DNA from: Flavobacterium sp. LC2016-13
GTDB taxonomy: Bacteria > Bacteroidota > Bacteroidia > Flavobacteriales > Flavobacteriaceae
DNA length: 64,000 nucleotides
NCBI RefSeq assembly: GCF_009707955.1
Contig: NZ_WMDQ01000010.1
Coordinates: 62,001-126,000, forward strand
Direction: 5' to 3'
Shown one piece after another: positions 54,071 through 62,083 of this stretch (its first letter is position 1; the number at the start of each line of letters is the position of its first letter). The notes beneath the pieces are model-generated. The model had not been told where the DNA came from. It was given only the letters and a program-made list of their open reading frames with translations, and searched no databases. Both the position numbers and the translations under genes were made by a program.

Positions 54071-54103
54071 AAAAGGCTTTCATTTCTGAAAGCCTTTTTT
54101 TTT
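54071..54103 (+). terminator. Terminator of the S41 gene
   Basis: AAAAGGCTTTC / GAAAGCCTTTT stem around ATTTCT, then a T-run. Confidence 0.9.
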
Positions 54104-54177
54104 CCAAAAAAAATAAAAAAAATAAAGTAAATTGATTGTCTAAAAAATAATTCCAAGTATTTTTTAGTTTGCGTTTA

Positions 54178-55242
54178 TTAGTTATTAAAGTAAAAACCGT
54201 TTGGAGCTATTCCTACATCGAATGTTTTATTTAATGCTCCTGTTAAAGAATAGATTGAAATTTCTCCTGGATCTATTCTGTTTCCATTATCTGCAACAAA
54301 TATGTTATTGTTTTTTACAGCAAAACCATAAATTGCAGAAACGTCAGCTGTAAATATTGGAGTAGTCGATAATGTTGTTGACGTTGTTGGCACAGTATAA
54401 ACATTCTTATTTACAGTATAATATATTTTGCTGCTCTCAATGTCTAAAAATCCCGGGTGATCTAAACCTTCAAAATTAATAGTTGAAGTAATTGTATTGT
54501 TGCTTAGGCTAACTTTAACTAATTTACCAGCTGTTTCATCTGCATAATATGGTCTTCCTTCACATAAAACATATAATGTTCCGTTGTCTTTTACCAATGT
54601 ACCAGGAACATCTCCTACTACAAAATTTGTTACAACTGTATTTGTTGTAGCGTTGATTACAGTTAAAGAATTTCCTTGATTCCATCCTCCTTTATGAGCT
54701 ACGTAAAGTTTGCCGTCATTCTCAATTATTCTTTCAGGACCTTCAACTACAGAAATTTTAGAAGTAATAGTATTTGAAGCAAGATCAAGTATACCCACAT
54801 AATCATCTGTTGCACTGCCGCCTTCACCCCAGTTTGTAACATATCCTTTCCCGTTTGCAAAAGCAATATATCTTGGGTTATTTATATTTGCAGTAATGGT
54901 AGCAACACTTTTAAATGTATATCTGTTAACAACCTCAATTTTATTAGAATAGTTTACAACGATATAAGCTAAATCTCCATTGAAACCAATGTATTGTACA
55001 ATATCACCCGTTTTTTTTCCATCATTTACCAAAGAAAAAACATTGTTTTCAATCTGTAAATCATCAGATAAGTATGAAACACTTCCATTCGCTGATTCAA
55101 ATAGACCTTCGTTTGCAATAAATAATCCTCCTTCATAATCTCCACGAGGTTCCTGAGTATCATTGTCATCATCACTGCTACATGACACAAAAAATGCCGA
55201 GCTTACAATGACTGCTAAAAATAGTTTGTTAAATCTTTTCAT
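54178..55242 (-). CDS. Surface beta-propeller lipoprotein (YncE/DUF5074-like), candidate BtuG-type B12-binding protein
   Basis: A 354-residue lipoprotein. Cys21 in FFVSCSSDDDND is followed by an acidic run typical of surface-exposed Bacteroidota lipoproteins. The rest repeats a four-strand blade about six or seven times (NNPRYIAFANGKGYVTNWG, GPERIIENDGKLYVAHKGG, VPGTLVKDNGTLYVLCEG, IYGFAVKNNNIFVADNG), a YncE/surface-layer-type propeller. It starts 5 bases after btuB under the same cobalamin riboswitch. BtuG of Bacteroides is a surface beta-propeller that captures B12 for BtuB; this protein has the right fold, location and regulation. Confidence 0.75.
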   Translation of the reverse strand: MKRFNKLFLAVIVSSAFFVSCSSDDDNDTQEPRGDYEGGLFIANEGLFESANGSVSYLSDDLQIENNVFSLVNDGKKTGDIVQYIGFNGDLAYIVVNYSNKIEVVNRYTFKSVATITANINNPRYIAFANGKGYVTNWGEGGSATDDYVGILDLASNTITSKISVVEGPERIIENDGKLYVAHKGGWNQGNSLTVINATTNTVVTNFVVGDVPGTLVKDNGTLYVLCEGRPYYADETAGKLVKVSLSNNTITSTINFEGLDHPGFLDIESSKIYYTVNKNVYTVPTTSTTLSTTPIFTADVSAIYGFAVKNNNIFVADNGNRIDPGEISIYSLTGALNKTFDVGIAPNGFYFNN

Positions 55243-55247
55243 GATAT

Positions 55248-57110
55248 TTAAAAATTAAGGTTTATGTATATAGTATAATTTCTTCCCGGCATTTGTCGAT
55301 TAACCACAGGTTGATAATTTTCGTTCCAGACATTTAGTACTTGTAATCCAATTTTGTAGCTGTTCTTTTTTCCAAAATCATAATCAGCCCCAACATTACC
55401 AATGTTATAATCTTTTACTTTGGTAGTGGGATTATTAAAAGGAGTTGTGTAAACATCTCCATTATATAAGTATTGAAAATAAGAAGATATTTTTCTCCAA
55501 TTATACGAAACCGATCCCGTTAGTTTGTGGTAAGGAACATATATCAATTGCTTGTAAACATATTCTCCTTTTATTAATTGCTTACTTTCCGAAATAGTAT
55601 AAGCGTATGTACCGTTAAGAGTGAAATTGTGATTTTCTATTTTTGTTTTCCATTCTAAAAGCACTTCGGCACCGTAAGCTCTTACTTTATCAGTATTTTC
55701 AGGAGACCACACATCTCCGCCACCTTCTGTTGGTACCCAGCGTAATAAATCTTTAATAGAATTGTAATACGTAGTTATCGATAAAGAAAAGTTTTTGGTG
55801 AAAAATTCATTGCCAATTTCAGCCTGATAGGAAGTCTCCGGTTTTAAATTTGGATTCCCGCTTCCTTCCCAAAATAAATCATTGTAAGTAGGCATTCTGA
55901 AATTTTTTGAAGCATTTAGTTTTACACGATAAAAATCAGTGAATTGATAGCGGCTTCCAAAAGAAAAAAGAAAAGGATTGCCATAATTATCGGTTATTTC
56001 CTGACGGATACTGGCATTATAATCCCATTTATCACTCAATACATGGCTTAATAATAAACTAGCCGAACCAACCTCTCTTTTTACATTATCAATGCTGGAT
56101 CCATACCCTTTATTCCGATTATAATCAATAATTGAGTTTAGTTTGATTTTATCATTTACATCAAAAGCCAAATCGTATTTAATAGTAGAAGTTTCGACTT
56201 TTCCGTACGTAAATAATTCCGAATTAATATTAGAGAAATATTTGTACGATTCTCCAATATGAGCCACTTTTAATTTAGAAGTAAAACGATTGAATATACT
56301 TTCCCATTCTAATAGATTTCGGGTATTAAAATCATTATATTTTGTTTTACTTCCATTGGGAGAAGTCAAAGAGAAATGACGTTCAGCATCATAAAACTGG
56401 CTGTATACTTTTAGTGTATTTTTAGAATCTAATTTATACCCAAAAGTAGTATTCATACTCGTATTGTAGTACTCTCCGTTGATGTTTCTCTCATCAGTAG
56501 TTCCCGGATATTTAAAATCATTATCAGAACTATTTCTCGAAATACTAACTTGAAGGCTATATTTATCAGATGAAACAATAGCGCGATAATTTGCACTCAA
56601 AGTATTGTAACTTCCTAAACTAAAGAATAATTGATTTGAGAATTCTTTTTTAAACCTCAAGTCATTATTCAGGTGAATACTTCCGCCAATCGCACTGCTT
56701 CCGTATAAAACACTTCCTCCTCCGGCTTTTACTGTTATAGAATTAAAATCTCTTGTTCCGATAGTATTGAAATCGGCCTGACCTAAAAACTGAGAATTTA
56801 TATTTAGTCCATTCCAGATAACTGCAGTTTGTGCGCCTGTTGTTCCCCTAAAAGATGGAGCAGAAGTCATTCCAAGTCCGTTTTCTTTAAAATAAATAAC
56901 AGTATTGTAATTTAAAAGAGAGGTTAATGAAGCTTGGTTTTTATTAATAACAGAGTCATTCAATACCTGAACAGACTGCGAACCAGAGTATTTTTTAAGA
57001 TTAACATCAGATACTACAACTTCTTTAAGTTTGGTAATAGAGTCATTCTGCGCCGAAATAATTTGGCACAACAATAGTAGACAAAATGCAAAACGTTTTT
57101 TTAAAGTCAT
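55248..57110 (-). CDS. btuB: TonB-dependent cobalamin receptor (BtuB-like)
   Basis: A 620-residue outer-membrane receptor. Signal peptide ends LCQIISAQ; the plug is at about 30-150 (EVVVSDVNLKKYSGSQSVQVL, FRGTTGAQTAVIWNGLNINS, SVLYGSSAIGGSIHL); a 22-strand barrel follows, ending in IYINLNF. It lacks the CarboxypepD_reg domain of SusC-type receptors, as BtuB and siderophore receptors do. The cobalamin riboswitch directly upstream and the downstream propeller identify B12 or a B12 precursor as the substrate. Confidence 0.9.
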   Translation of the reverse strand: MTLKKRFAFCLLLLCQIISAQNDSITKLKEVVVSDVNLKKYSGSQSVQVLNDSVINKNQASLTSLLNYNTVIYFKENGLGMTSAPSFRGTTGAQTAVIWNGLNINSQFLGQADFNTIGTRDFNSITVKAGGGSVLYGSSAIGGSIHLNNDLRFKKEFSNQLFFSLGSYNTLSANYRAIVSSDKYSLQVSISRNSSDNDFKYPGTTDERNINGEYYNTSMNTTFGYKLDSKNTLKVYSQFYDAERHFSLTSPNGSKTKYNDFNTRNLLEWESIFNRFTSKLKVAHIGESYKYFSNINSELFTYGKVETSTIKYDLAFDVNDKIKLNSIIDYNRNKGYGSSIDNVKREVGSASLLLSHVLSDKWDYNASIRQEITDNYGNPFLFSFGSRYQFTDFYRVKLNASKNFRMPTYNDLFWEGSGNPNLKPETSYQAEIGNEFFTKNFSLSITTYYNSIKDLLRWVPTEGGGDVWSPENTDKVRAYGAEVLLEWKTKIENHNFTLNGTYAYTISESKQLIKGEYVYKQLIYVPYHKLTGSVSYNWRKISSYFQYLYNGDVYTTPFNNPTTKVKDYNIGNVGADYDFGKKNSYKIGLQVLNVWNENYQPVVNRQMPGRNYTIYINLNF

Positions 57111-57149
57111 AATTTCTACACTCTTTTTCCCGAGAGTTCGATATTTGTT

Positions 57150-57345
57150 ATAAAAGGCAGGTCTCCTGGCTTTGCGTCTTGTTGTTTACCTTCCCATTCG
57201 CTTGGGGGCGAGCAGTGGTGTGTAGTTAACAACAAGCATTCTTTTTAAGAACTAAGCTTACAGTTGCGGGTACAGCTCAAGATTTATGGCTAATTTTTAT
57301 TAAAGCTTTTTAACTTGATTCCCTTTTAATGCGTCTAAAATAAAC
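57150..57345 (-). promoter_or_regulatory. Cobalamin riboswitch controlling btuB
   Basis: On the minus strand the order is GGGAATC, then GAGCTGTACCCGCAACTGTA, then CACCACTG, then GGGAAGG, and near the 3' end GCCAGGAGACCTGCC (57155-57169 on the plus strand reads GGCAGGTCTCCTGGC). These are the conserved blocks of the adenosylcobalamin riboswitch (AdoCbl class, with the B12 box). It lies between the cobC stop and the btuB start, so high intracellular B12 should repress btuB and the propeller gene. Confidence 0.95.
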
Positions 57346-57362
57346 GCAACCTTAATTTCGTG

Positions 57363-57395
57363 CAAAGATAAAGTTAAAATTAGCGAATTTTCAAA
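57363..57395 (-). promoter_or_regulatory. Promoter of the riboswitch-btuB transcript
   Basis: On the minus strand TTTG (57392-57395), 21 bases, TATCTTTG (57363-57370). It places the start just ahead of the first riboswitch helix. Confidence 0.7.
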
Positions 57396-57436
57396 TTTGT
57401 TTCGCTTTTTGTGCCAAATTCTAAACAAAACAGCTA

Positions 57437-57973
57437 TTAAAGTACTATTTTTATTACTTGCCCGAAATCAACTTTATTCTGAAAAGCGTCTTTTAATGGT
57501 AAAGAAGTCTGATGGCATAAAATACTTCTGATGATTCCGGCATGAGCAACTATAATAATTGGCGTTGTAATTTCTTTTGAAATCTGAAGGGATAAAAAAT
57601 CATTAACTCTGTTATGTAATTCAATAAAAGATTCTCCGTTTGTGGCCGGAATATTTACAAAATCTTCCATCCACGGATTGAGTTGTTCTGGCAGAATTTC
57701 GTTCCAGTTTTTCAATTCCCAATCCCCAAAATTCATTTCCATTAATCGATTGTCTTCCTGATAAGAAATGGCTTTTATATGCTTTTGAATATGTTTTGCC
57801 AAAATTGCACAACGCTTTAAAGGACTTGAAAAAATTATGGCTTCTGTAGGCAATTGTGAAAGGATATTTTCAAAAACAGATTCAAATGGCTCAGCCAAAC
57901 CAACATCAGATTGTCCGTAACAAATGCCTTTTTCGCAAATTGTTTCTGTATGGCGAACTAGATAAATTTCCAT
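57437..57973 (-). CDS. cobC: Histidine phosphatase, probable alpha-ribazole phosphatase
   Basis: A 178-residue phosphatase of the phosphoglycerate mutase fold. Phospho-His motif LVRHTETICEKGICYGQSDVGL (RHxE/T), FSSPLKRCAILA, and the second His in VAHAGIIRSIL. CobC removes the 5' phosphate from alpha-ribazole-5'-P or cobalamin-5'-P in the last steps of B12 nucleotide-loop assembly. The start at 57973 (MEIYLVRH) is chosen because the family begins there; the longer frame to 58033 runs into cobS. It overlaps the cobS end by 16 bases. Confidence 0.9.
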   Translation of the reverse strand: MEIYLVRHTETICEKGICYGQSDVGLAEPFESVFENILSQLPTEAIIFSSPLKRCAILAKHIQKHIKAISYQEDNRLMEMNFGDWELKNWNEILPEQLNPWMEDFVNIPATNGESFIELHNRVNDFLSLQISKEITTPIIIVAHAGIIRSILCHQTSLPLKDAFQNKVDFGQVIKIVL

Positions 57974-58749
57974 ATCAAAAGAATACTTAAATAATAAATC
58001 ACTTCGCAAACCTGTTGTGTTGCACCTAAACAATCTCCGCTATAACCATCAATCCATTTTTGAAAATAACGAGCCAGAAAATAACGGGTTAAAAAAACCG
58101 GAATTAAGGCAAGTAAAAATTTATATTGAAAATAGGAGAGTGCAAACAAAGGAATTAATCCGAAGAAAAATGAACCAAAAACCTCTTTCCAACTATGTTT
58201 ATTGGCAATGGGCTTGCTTTTGCTCGAAGCATCATCACGCGAGTATTGATGCGTAAAAATAATACTGATTGCCGCCAAACGACTTAATGCATGTGCAGAA
58301 ATAAATAAAAGAAAAATATAAAGACGTGAATTGTTATTTGTAAAAAGTAAAATAGATTCAGATAACAATTTAAATTTCAATAAAAAAAGCAACACCAAAC
58401 CAATCGCTCCATAAGCTCCGATCGCGCTGTCTTTCATGATAATCAAGATTTTCTCTTTGGTCCAGCCACCGCCAAATCCGTCGCAAACATCTGCAAAACC
58501 ATCTTCATGAAAAGCACCAGTAGTTAATACAGAAGTTATAATTGCTAAAATAACAGCCGTTTCTATTGAGAGAAAAAGTGAGGAAAGATAAAAAGCAGCA
58601 AAAGAAACAGAGCCAACAATCCATCCGATAAAAGGAAAATATCGTGTAGCTTTATTTAAATAATCAGGATTATGATCGATGTTTTTAGGACAGGGAATTC
58701 TGGTGTAAAACATTAAACAGGTAATGAAAATATGTAGTTCTTTTTTCAT
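57958..58749 (-). CDS. cobS: Adenosylcobinamide-GDP ribazoletransferase (cobalamin synthase)
   Basis: A 263-residue integral membrane enzyme joining alpha-ribazole (or its phosphate) to adenosylcobinamide-GDP. Signature GAFHEDGFADVCDGFGGGWTKEKIL with the Asp-rich metal site at about 78-102, followed by IMKDSAIGAYGAIGLVLLFLLKF and several more hydrophobic segments. Length typical (about 250). It is coupled to cobC by overlap and preceded upstream by the RAYT element. Confidence 0.95.
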   Translation of the reverse strand: MKKELHIFITCLMFYTRIPCPKNIDHNPDYLNKATRYFPFIGWIVGSVSFAAFYLSSLFLSIETAVILAIITSVLTTGAFHEDGFADVCDGFGGGWTKEKILIIMKDSAIGAYGAIGLVLLFLLKFKLLSESILLFTNNNSRLYIFLLFISAHALSRLAAISIIFTHQYSRDDASSKSKPIANKHSWKEVFGSFFFGLIPLFALSYFQYKFLLALIPVFLTRYFLARYFQKWIDGYSGDCLGATQQVCEVIYYLSILLIWKFI

Positions 58750-58773
58750 TTATTTTGAGTGTTGAAATGTTTT

Positions 58774-58931
58774 GGCTAAAGCCTACTTTGTGGACATTTT
58801 TTGTACCAACACCTAAAGGTGTTGGCTATTCAATTGTTGATTGTCTATAAAGTTTATTTTTATTAATGTGTTTTTGAATAGCCCCCAGATTTATCTGGGG
58901 GTAATGATTGAGAAGTGAAAAGGCTTTAGCC
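58774..58931. repeat. Mirror-image pair of REP-like units next to the RAYT gene
   Basis: Four perfect hairpins: GGCT-AA-AGCC (58774-58783), 22 bases, arms CCAACACCT/AGGTGTTGG loop AA (58806-58825) followed by CTA; then TAG followed by arms CCCCCAGAT/ATCTGGGGG loop TT (58882-58901), 20 bases, GGCT-TT-AGCC (58922-58931). Read outward from the centre, each half is TAG + long hairpin + about 20 bases + short hairpin, so the two units are inverted copies of one plan. The same plan is found at 5.2 kb. Confidence 0.88.
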
Positions 58932-58936
58932 AAATT

Positions 58937-59365
58937 CTATTTACCAAATCCAAATTTGCTAATAATTTCCTCATATTCTTCCTGAAAAGTTTTTTTCTTA
59001 TGATGAATTTCTTGATTTTTAATATAATCCCTCACTTTGTCAATTATAGATTCAGAAACTGAAACAGCAAAATATTCATCTTGCCATTCGAATTTTTCTT
59101 TAGTTAATTTATTTCTATTAATCCAAAAGGAAGATTCTCCTTTTATCAATTGCATTATTTTTTGAATATTTTGATCAACTCCTAGTGAAATAATACAATG
59201 GCAATGATCTGAATATCCATTTATAAAATCAATAAAAATTCCTTTTTCTTTAGCATTTTCTTTTATATGATTCCAAACTTTTTGACGTAGTTCTATAGAA
59301 TCGAGATAGGGAAATCTGTTTTTTGTGCTCCATACAAAATGGATATAAACTTTTATTAACGACAT
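58937..59365 (-). CDS. REP-associated tyrosine transposase (RAYT, Y1_Tnp family)
   Basis: A 142-residue IS200-like HUH nuclease. N-terminal YIHFVWSTKNRFPYL (the usual h-h-W-x-T-K-x-R), HUH metal motif in SDHCHCIISL (H-x-H), and the catalytic tyrosine helix DKVRDYIKNQEIHHKK. The start at 59365 (MSLIKVYIHF) matches the family; the longer frame to 59428 would overlap bluB-cobT. RAYTs are usually single copy and mobilise or maintain adjacent REP palindromes, and such palindromes sit directly downstream. It is inserted between bluB-cobT and cobS. Confidence 0.9.
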   Translation of the reverse strand: MSLIKVYIHFVWSTKNRFPYLDSIELRQKVWNHIKENAKEKGIFIDFINGYSDHCHCIISLGVDQNIQKIMQLIKGESSFWINRNKLTKEKFEWQDEYFAVSVSESIIDKVRDYIKNQEIHHKKKTFQEEYEEIISKFGFGK

Positions 59366-59384
59366 ATACAACAATTTTAAGAAC

Positions 59385-61064
59385 TTACTTCCTGCTAACT
59401 CCTGCACTTTCAAAACTAGCCATTTCATTCAAAAAAGCTTCAGCAGATTTTAAAATAGGAAAAGCAATTGCGCAGCCAGTTCCTTCGCCTAAACGTAGAT
59501 CGAGATTTAAAATAGGTTTAACTTCTAAATAATGTAATAATTTTTGATGTGCTTTTTCTGCAGAGCAATGACAAAAAACAGCATTCTTTTTTATATTCGG
59601 ATTTATTTTTGAAGCGATTAAAAAAGCTACGCTGCAAATAAAACCATCAACTAAAATGAGCATTTTATTTTTAAAAGCCGTCAACATTCCGCTTGCCATT
59701 TGAATGATTTCAAAACCTCCAAAATAAGCAAGTTGCTGCATCAAATCGGCTTGACCGGAATAATTTTGAATAGCATTTTTTAGGATTTCTTGTTTTTGAA
59801 GTAGTTTTTCGTCAGCAACTCCGGTTCCTTTTCCAACGCATTCTTCAATAGAAAAATTAGTTAAAAGACTCATCAAAACAGAAGCTGTTGACGTATTTCC
59901 AATTCCCATTTCACCAAAGCCAATGCAGTTTGAACCTGTTTTAGCAATTTCTTCAACAATTAATTTTCCTTTTTCGAAACACAATTGCAATTCAGTTTCG
60001 CTCATTGCCGGAGCGTGCAAAAACGACTGAGTACCTTTAGCAATTTTAGCATTGATTAAATTCGAATTTGTTGGAAAATCATAATTAACACCCGCATCAA
60101 CAATTGATAATTGAATATTATTCTGGTTACAAAATACATTTATGGCAGCGCCGCCTTCCAGAAAATTACCAACCATTTGTCGCGTAACATCTTGCGGATA
60201 AGCACTAACGCCTTGATTTGCAATTCCGTGATCTGCAGCAAAAACGACAATATTTGGGTTTGTTATTCTGGGATTTAAAGTTTCAAAAACTGTTGCCATC
60301 TGAAAAGCCACGATCTCTAAAGTTCCCAAAGCGTCAAGCGGTTTTGTTTTAGAATCGATTTTTTCCTGAAGAAGTCTGTTGAAATCGCTTTCATTTTTAT
60401 TTTCGGATTGAGATTCTAAGTAAAAATCAGAAACAGGGCTTTCAGTGATATTTTTAATTTCTTTACAATCCGGTGCTTCAGATTTTTGTTTCCAGTGCAA
60501 TTGCTGCAACATGGGCTGATTGTCATAATTGGTTGCCGGTTTTCCTATGCAGAAATAGCCTAAAGGTTCAATATTATCAGGTAAATTAAGTATTTTTTTA
60601 AACTGATAATAATTCAAGATCGAAACCCAACCCATTCCAAAGCCTTGTTCTGTAAGTGAAAGCCAAATATTTTGAGCAGCACAAACCGAACTGAATTTCA
60701 CGGCTTCATTGCTTCCAACAGTTCCTATTGTGAACTTGTTTAAAACAGCGCGATCGTATGCAATAATAAGTCCGATTGGAGCTTCTTCAATTGCTTCTAA
60801 TTTTAGTGATTTATAGTGTTCCTTTTGTTCCGGATTATCTGTAAGTTCTTCGGCCTTTTTATTATAATCTAAAAACAAATCTTTAATCGCACTTTTTACC
60901 TCGGCCGATTTAATGATATAATATCTTGTAGCATCCGTTAATCCAACCGAAGGCGCCCAATGTCCAGCTTGTAGCGCTTTTTCAATCACTTCGTCCGGAA
61001 CTTCATCAGTAGTAAAATGTCGGGTATCACGACGCGATTTTAAAATATTATCTAAATAGCTCAT
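59385..61064 (-). CDS. cobT: BluB-CobT fusion: DMB synthase plus nicotinate-nucleotide:DMB phosphoribosyltransferase
   Basis: A 559-residue bifunctional enzyme. Residues 1-200 are BluB (flavin-destructase, nitroreductase fold): YLDNILKSRRDTRHF, AGHWAPSVGLTDATRYYII, FGMGWVSIL. After a polar linker (about 200-228), residues 230-559 are CobT: VVFAADHGIANQGVSAYPQDVTRQMV, CIGFGEMGIGNTSTASVL and LRLGEGTGCAIA with the catalytic Glu near 527. BluB turns FMNH2 into the lower ligand DMB, and CobT activates it to alpha-ribazole phosphate, so the fusion joins consecutive steps. Confidence 0.94.
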   Translation of the reverse strand: MSYLDNILKSRRDTRHFTTDEVPDEVIEKALQAGHWAPSVGLTDATRYYIIKSAEVKSAIKDLFLDYNKKAEELTDNPEQKEHYKSLKLEAIEEAPIGLIIAYDRAVLNKFTIGTVGSNEAVKFSSVCAAQNIWLSLTEQGFGMGWVSILNYYQFKKILNLPDNIEPLGYFCIGKPATNYDNQPMLQQLHWKQKSEAPDCKEIKNITESPVSDFYLESQSENKNESDFNRLLQEKIDSKTKPLDALGTLEIVAFQMATVFETLNPRITNPNIVVFAADHGIANQGVSAYPQDVTRQMVGNFLEGGAAINVFCNQNNIQLSIVDAGVNYDFPTNSNLINAKIAKGTQSFLHAPAMSETELQLCFEKGKLIVEEIAKTGSNCIGFGEMGIGNTSTASVLMSLLTNFSIEECVGKGTGVADEKLLQKQEILKNAIQNYSGQADLMQQLAYFGGFEIIQMASGMLTAFKNKMLILVDGFICSVAFLIASKINPNIKKNAVFCHCSAEKAHQKLLHYLEVKPILNLDLRLGEGTGCAIAFPILKSAEAFLNEMASFESAGVSRK

Positions 61065-61148
61065 AATTTTTAAACTTTCAATTTTTAAATTCCAAACGCA
61101 ATAATTTCATGTTTTCAAATTGGAATTTGGAATTTATTTTTTCGAATT

Positions 61149-61658
61149 TCACCCTTTTATCTTAACCGGAATTCCTGAAACCATCAAAACGACTTCATCT
61201 GCTTTTGCTGTCAAAAACTGATTCATCCAGCCTTGTAGTTCAGTGAATTTTCTTCCTATGTGAGTTTGGGCATGAACACCCATTCCAATTTCATTTGTCA
61301 CAATAATTAATGTAACATTTTCCTGATTAGCAATCGAAAGAAATTCTTTTTTGGCTTCTTCTAAACTCAAATCTACATCATTTTGATTATCAACAAAAAA
61401 GTTGGTCAGCCAAAGTGTTACACAATCTATTAAAGCTACTTTCCCGGAGAAATCAATTTCGCTTAAGTATTTTTCATTTTCAATATTCGTCCAACGTTTA
61501 TCACGTTCTTTTTGGTGGCGATCGATCCTGTTCTCGAAATCATCATCCCATTTTCGGGCTGTTGCTACATATATAGGTGAATTAGAAAGTTGTAAAGCCA
61601 GATTTTGGGCATAACTGCTTTTTCCAGATCTTTCGCCGCCAGTAATTAGATGAATCAT
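61149..61658 (-). CDS. cobU: Adenosylcobinamide kinase / guanylyltransferase
   Basis: A 169-residue bifunctional enzyme that phosphorylates adenosylcobinamide and then transfers GMP. P-loop TGGERSGKSSYAQ at the N-terminus, guanylylated His in RIDRHQKERDKRW (about 45-55), IDCVTLWLTN and the C-terminal VTNEIGMGVH. Typical length. Its ATG begins 2 bases from the 423-bp inverted-repeat unit. Confidence 0.95.
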   Translation of the reverse strand: MIHLITGGERSGKSSYAQNLALQLSNSPIYVATARKWDDDFENRIDRHQKERDKRWTNIENEKYLSEIDFSGKVALIDCVTLWLTNFFVDNQNDVDLSLEEAKKEFLSIANQENVTLIIVTNEIGMGVHAQTHIGRKFTELQGWMNQFLTAKADEVVLMVSGIPVKIKG

Positions 61659-61660
61659 TG

Positions 61661-62083
61661 TTAATTGTTAATTATAAATTGTTAGTTTTTAGGAGGGATT
61701 GTTTATTCTTGGTGGTCTTAATAATGCTGGTTATTAGTTTTAATATTATGATAGCATCTTTATGAATATTTTCAAACTCTTTATTATTCAAATAATCAGT
61801 TGCTTTTAACAATTCTAACCAATAAACAGATTCATTAGCTTCTTTTTGGGCAATAGCAAATTTATGTACAAAATCATTTTTGCTTTCGGCGTGTTCTGCT
61901 TCACGTACCATTGCGCCAATACTGGTTCCGGATCTTAAAAGTTGTTTAGAAAGTATAAATTCTTTCTTTTCGTTACATAAATATTGATATAATTTTACAA
62001 TTCTGATAGCAAAATCAAAACTCCTATTCTTAACAATGTTGTTTTTCATAATCAACAACTAACAATTTATAATTAACAATTAA
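61661..62083. mobile_element. Inverted-repeat-bounded unit carrying one four-helix-bundle gene
   Basis: Perfect 27-bp terminal inverted repeats: 61661-61687 and 62057-62083 (core TTGTTAATTATAAATTGTTAG), with TTAA at both outer ends. The unit is 423 bp and contains only the four-helix-bundle gene. The left repeat contains that gene's stop codon; the right repeat contains the stop codon of the neighbouring CWC/DUF5522 gene (TTA at 62080-62082). The cobU start lies 2 bases outside. It behaves like a compact insertion fitted between two genes of an operon. Confidence 0.75.
61672..62049 (-). CDS. Four helix bundle protein (23S rRNA intervening-sequence family)
   Basis: A 125-residue all-helical protein. 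FDFAIRIVKLYQYLCNEKKEFILSKQLLRSGTSIGAMVREAEHAESKNDFVHKFAIAQKEANESVYWLELL matches the IVS/S23-type four-helix family (TIGR02436-like), including the conserved QLLRSGTSIGAN-like turn and EANESxYWL. The family occurs in 23S rRNA insertions and as dispersed single genes; some relatives are Avd accessory proteins of diversity-generating retroelements, but no reverse transcriptase is present here. The start ATG at 62049 directly follows the right inverted repeat. Confidence 0.88.
   Translation of the reverse strand: MKNNIVKNRSFDFAIRIVKLYQYLCNEKKEFILSKQLLRSGTSIGAMVREAEHAESKNDFVHKFAIAQKEANESVYWLELLKATDYLNNKEFENIHKDAIIILKLITSIIKTTKNKQSLLKTNNL

Noticed and set aside
61672..62049. Four-helix-bundle gene as the accessory (Avd) gene of a diversity-generating retroelement
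   Set aside because: No reverse transcriptase, template repeat or variable repeat is visible nearby.
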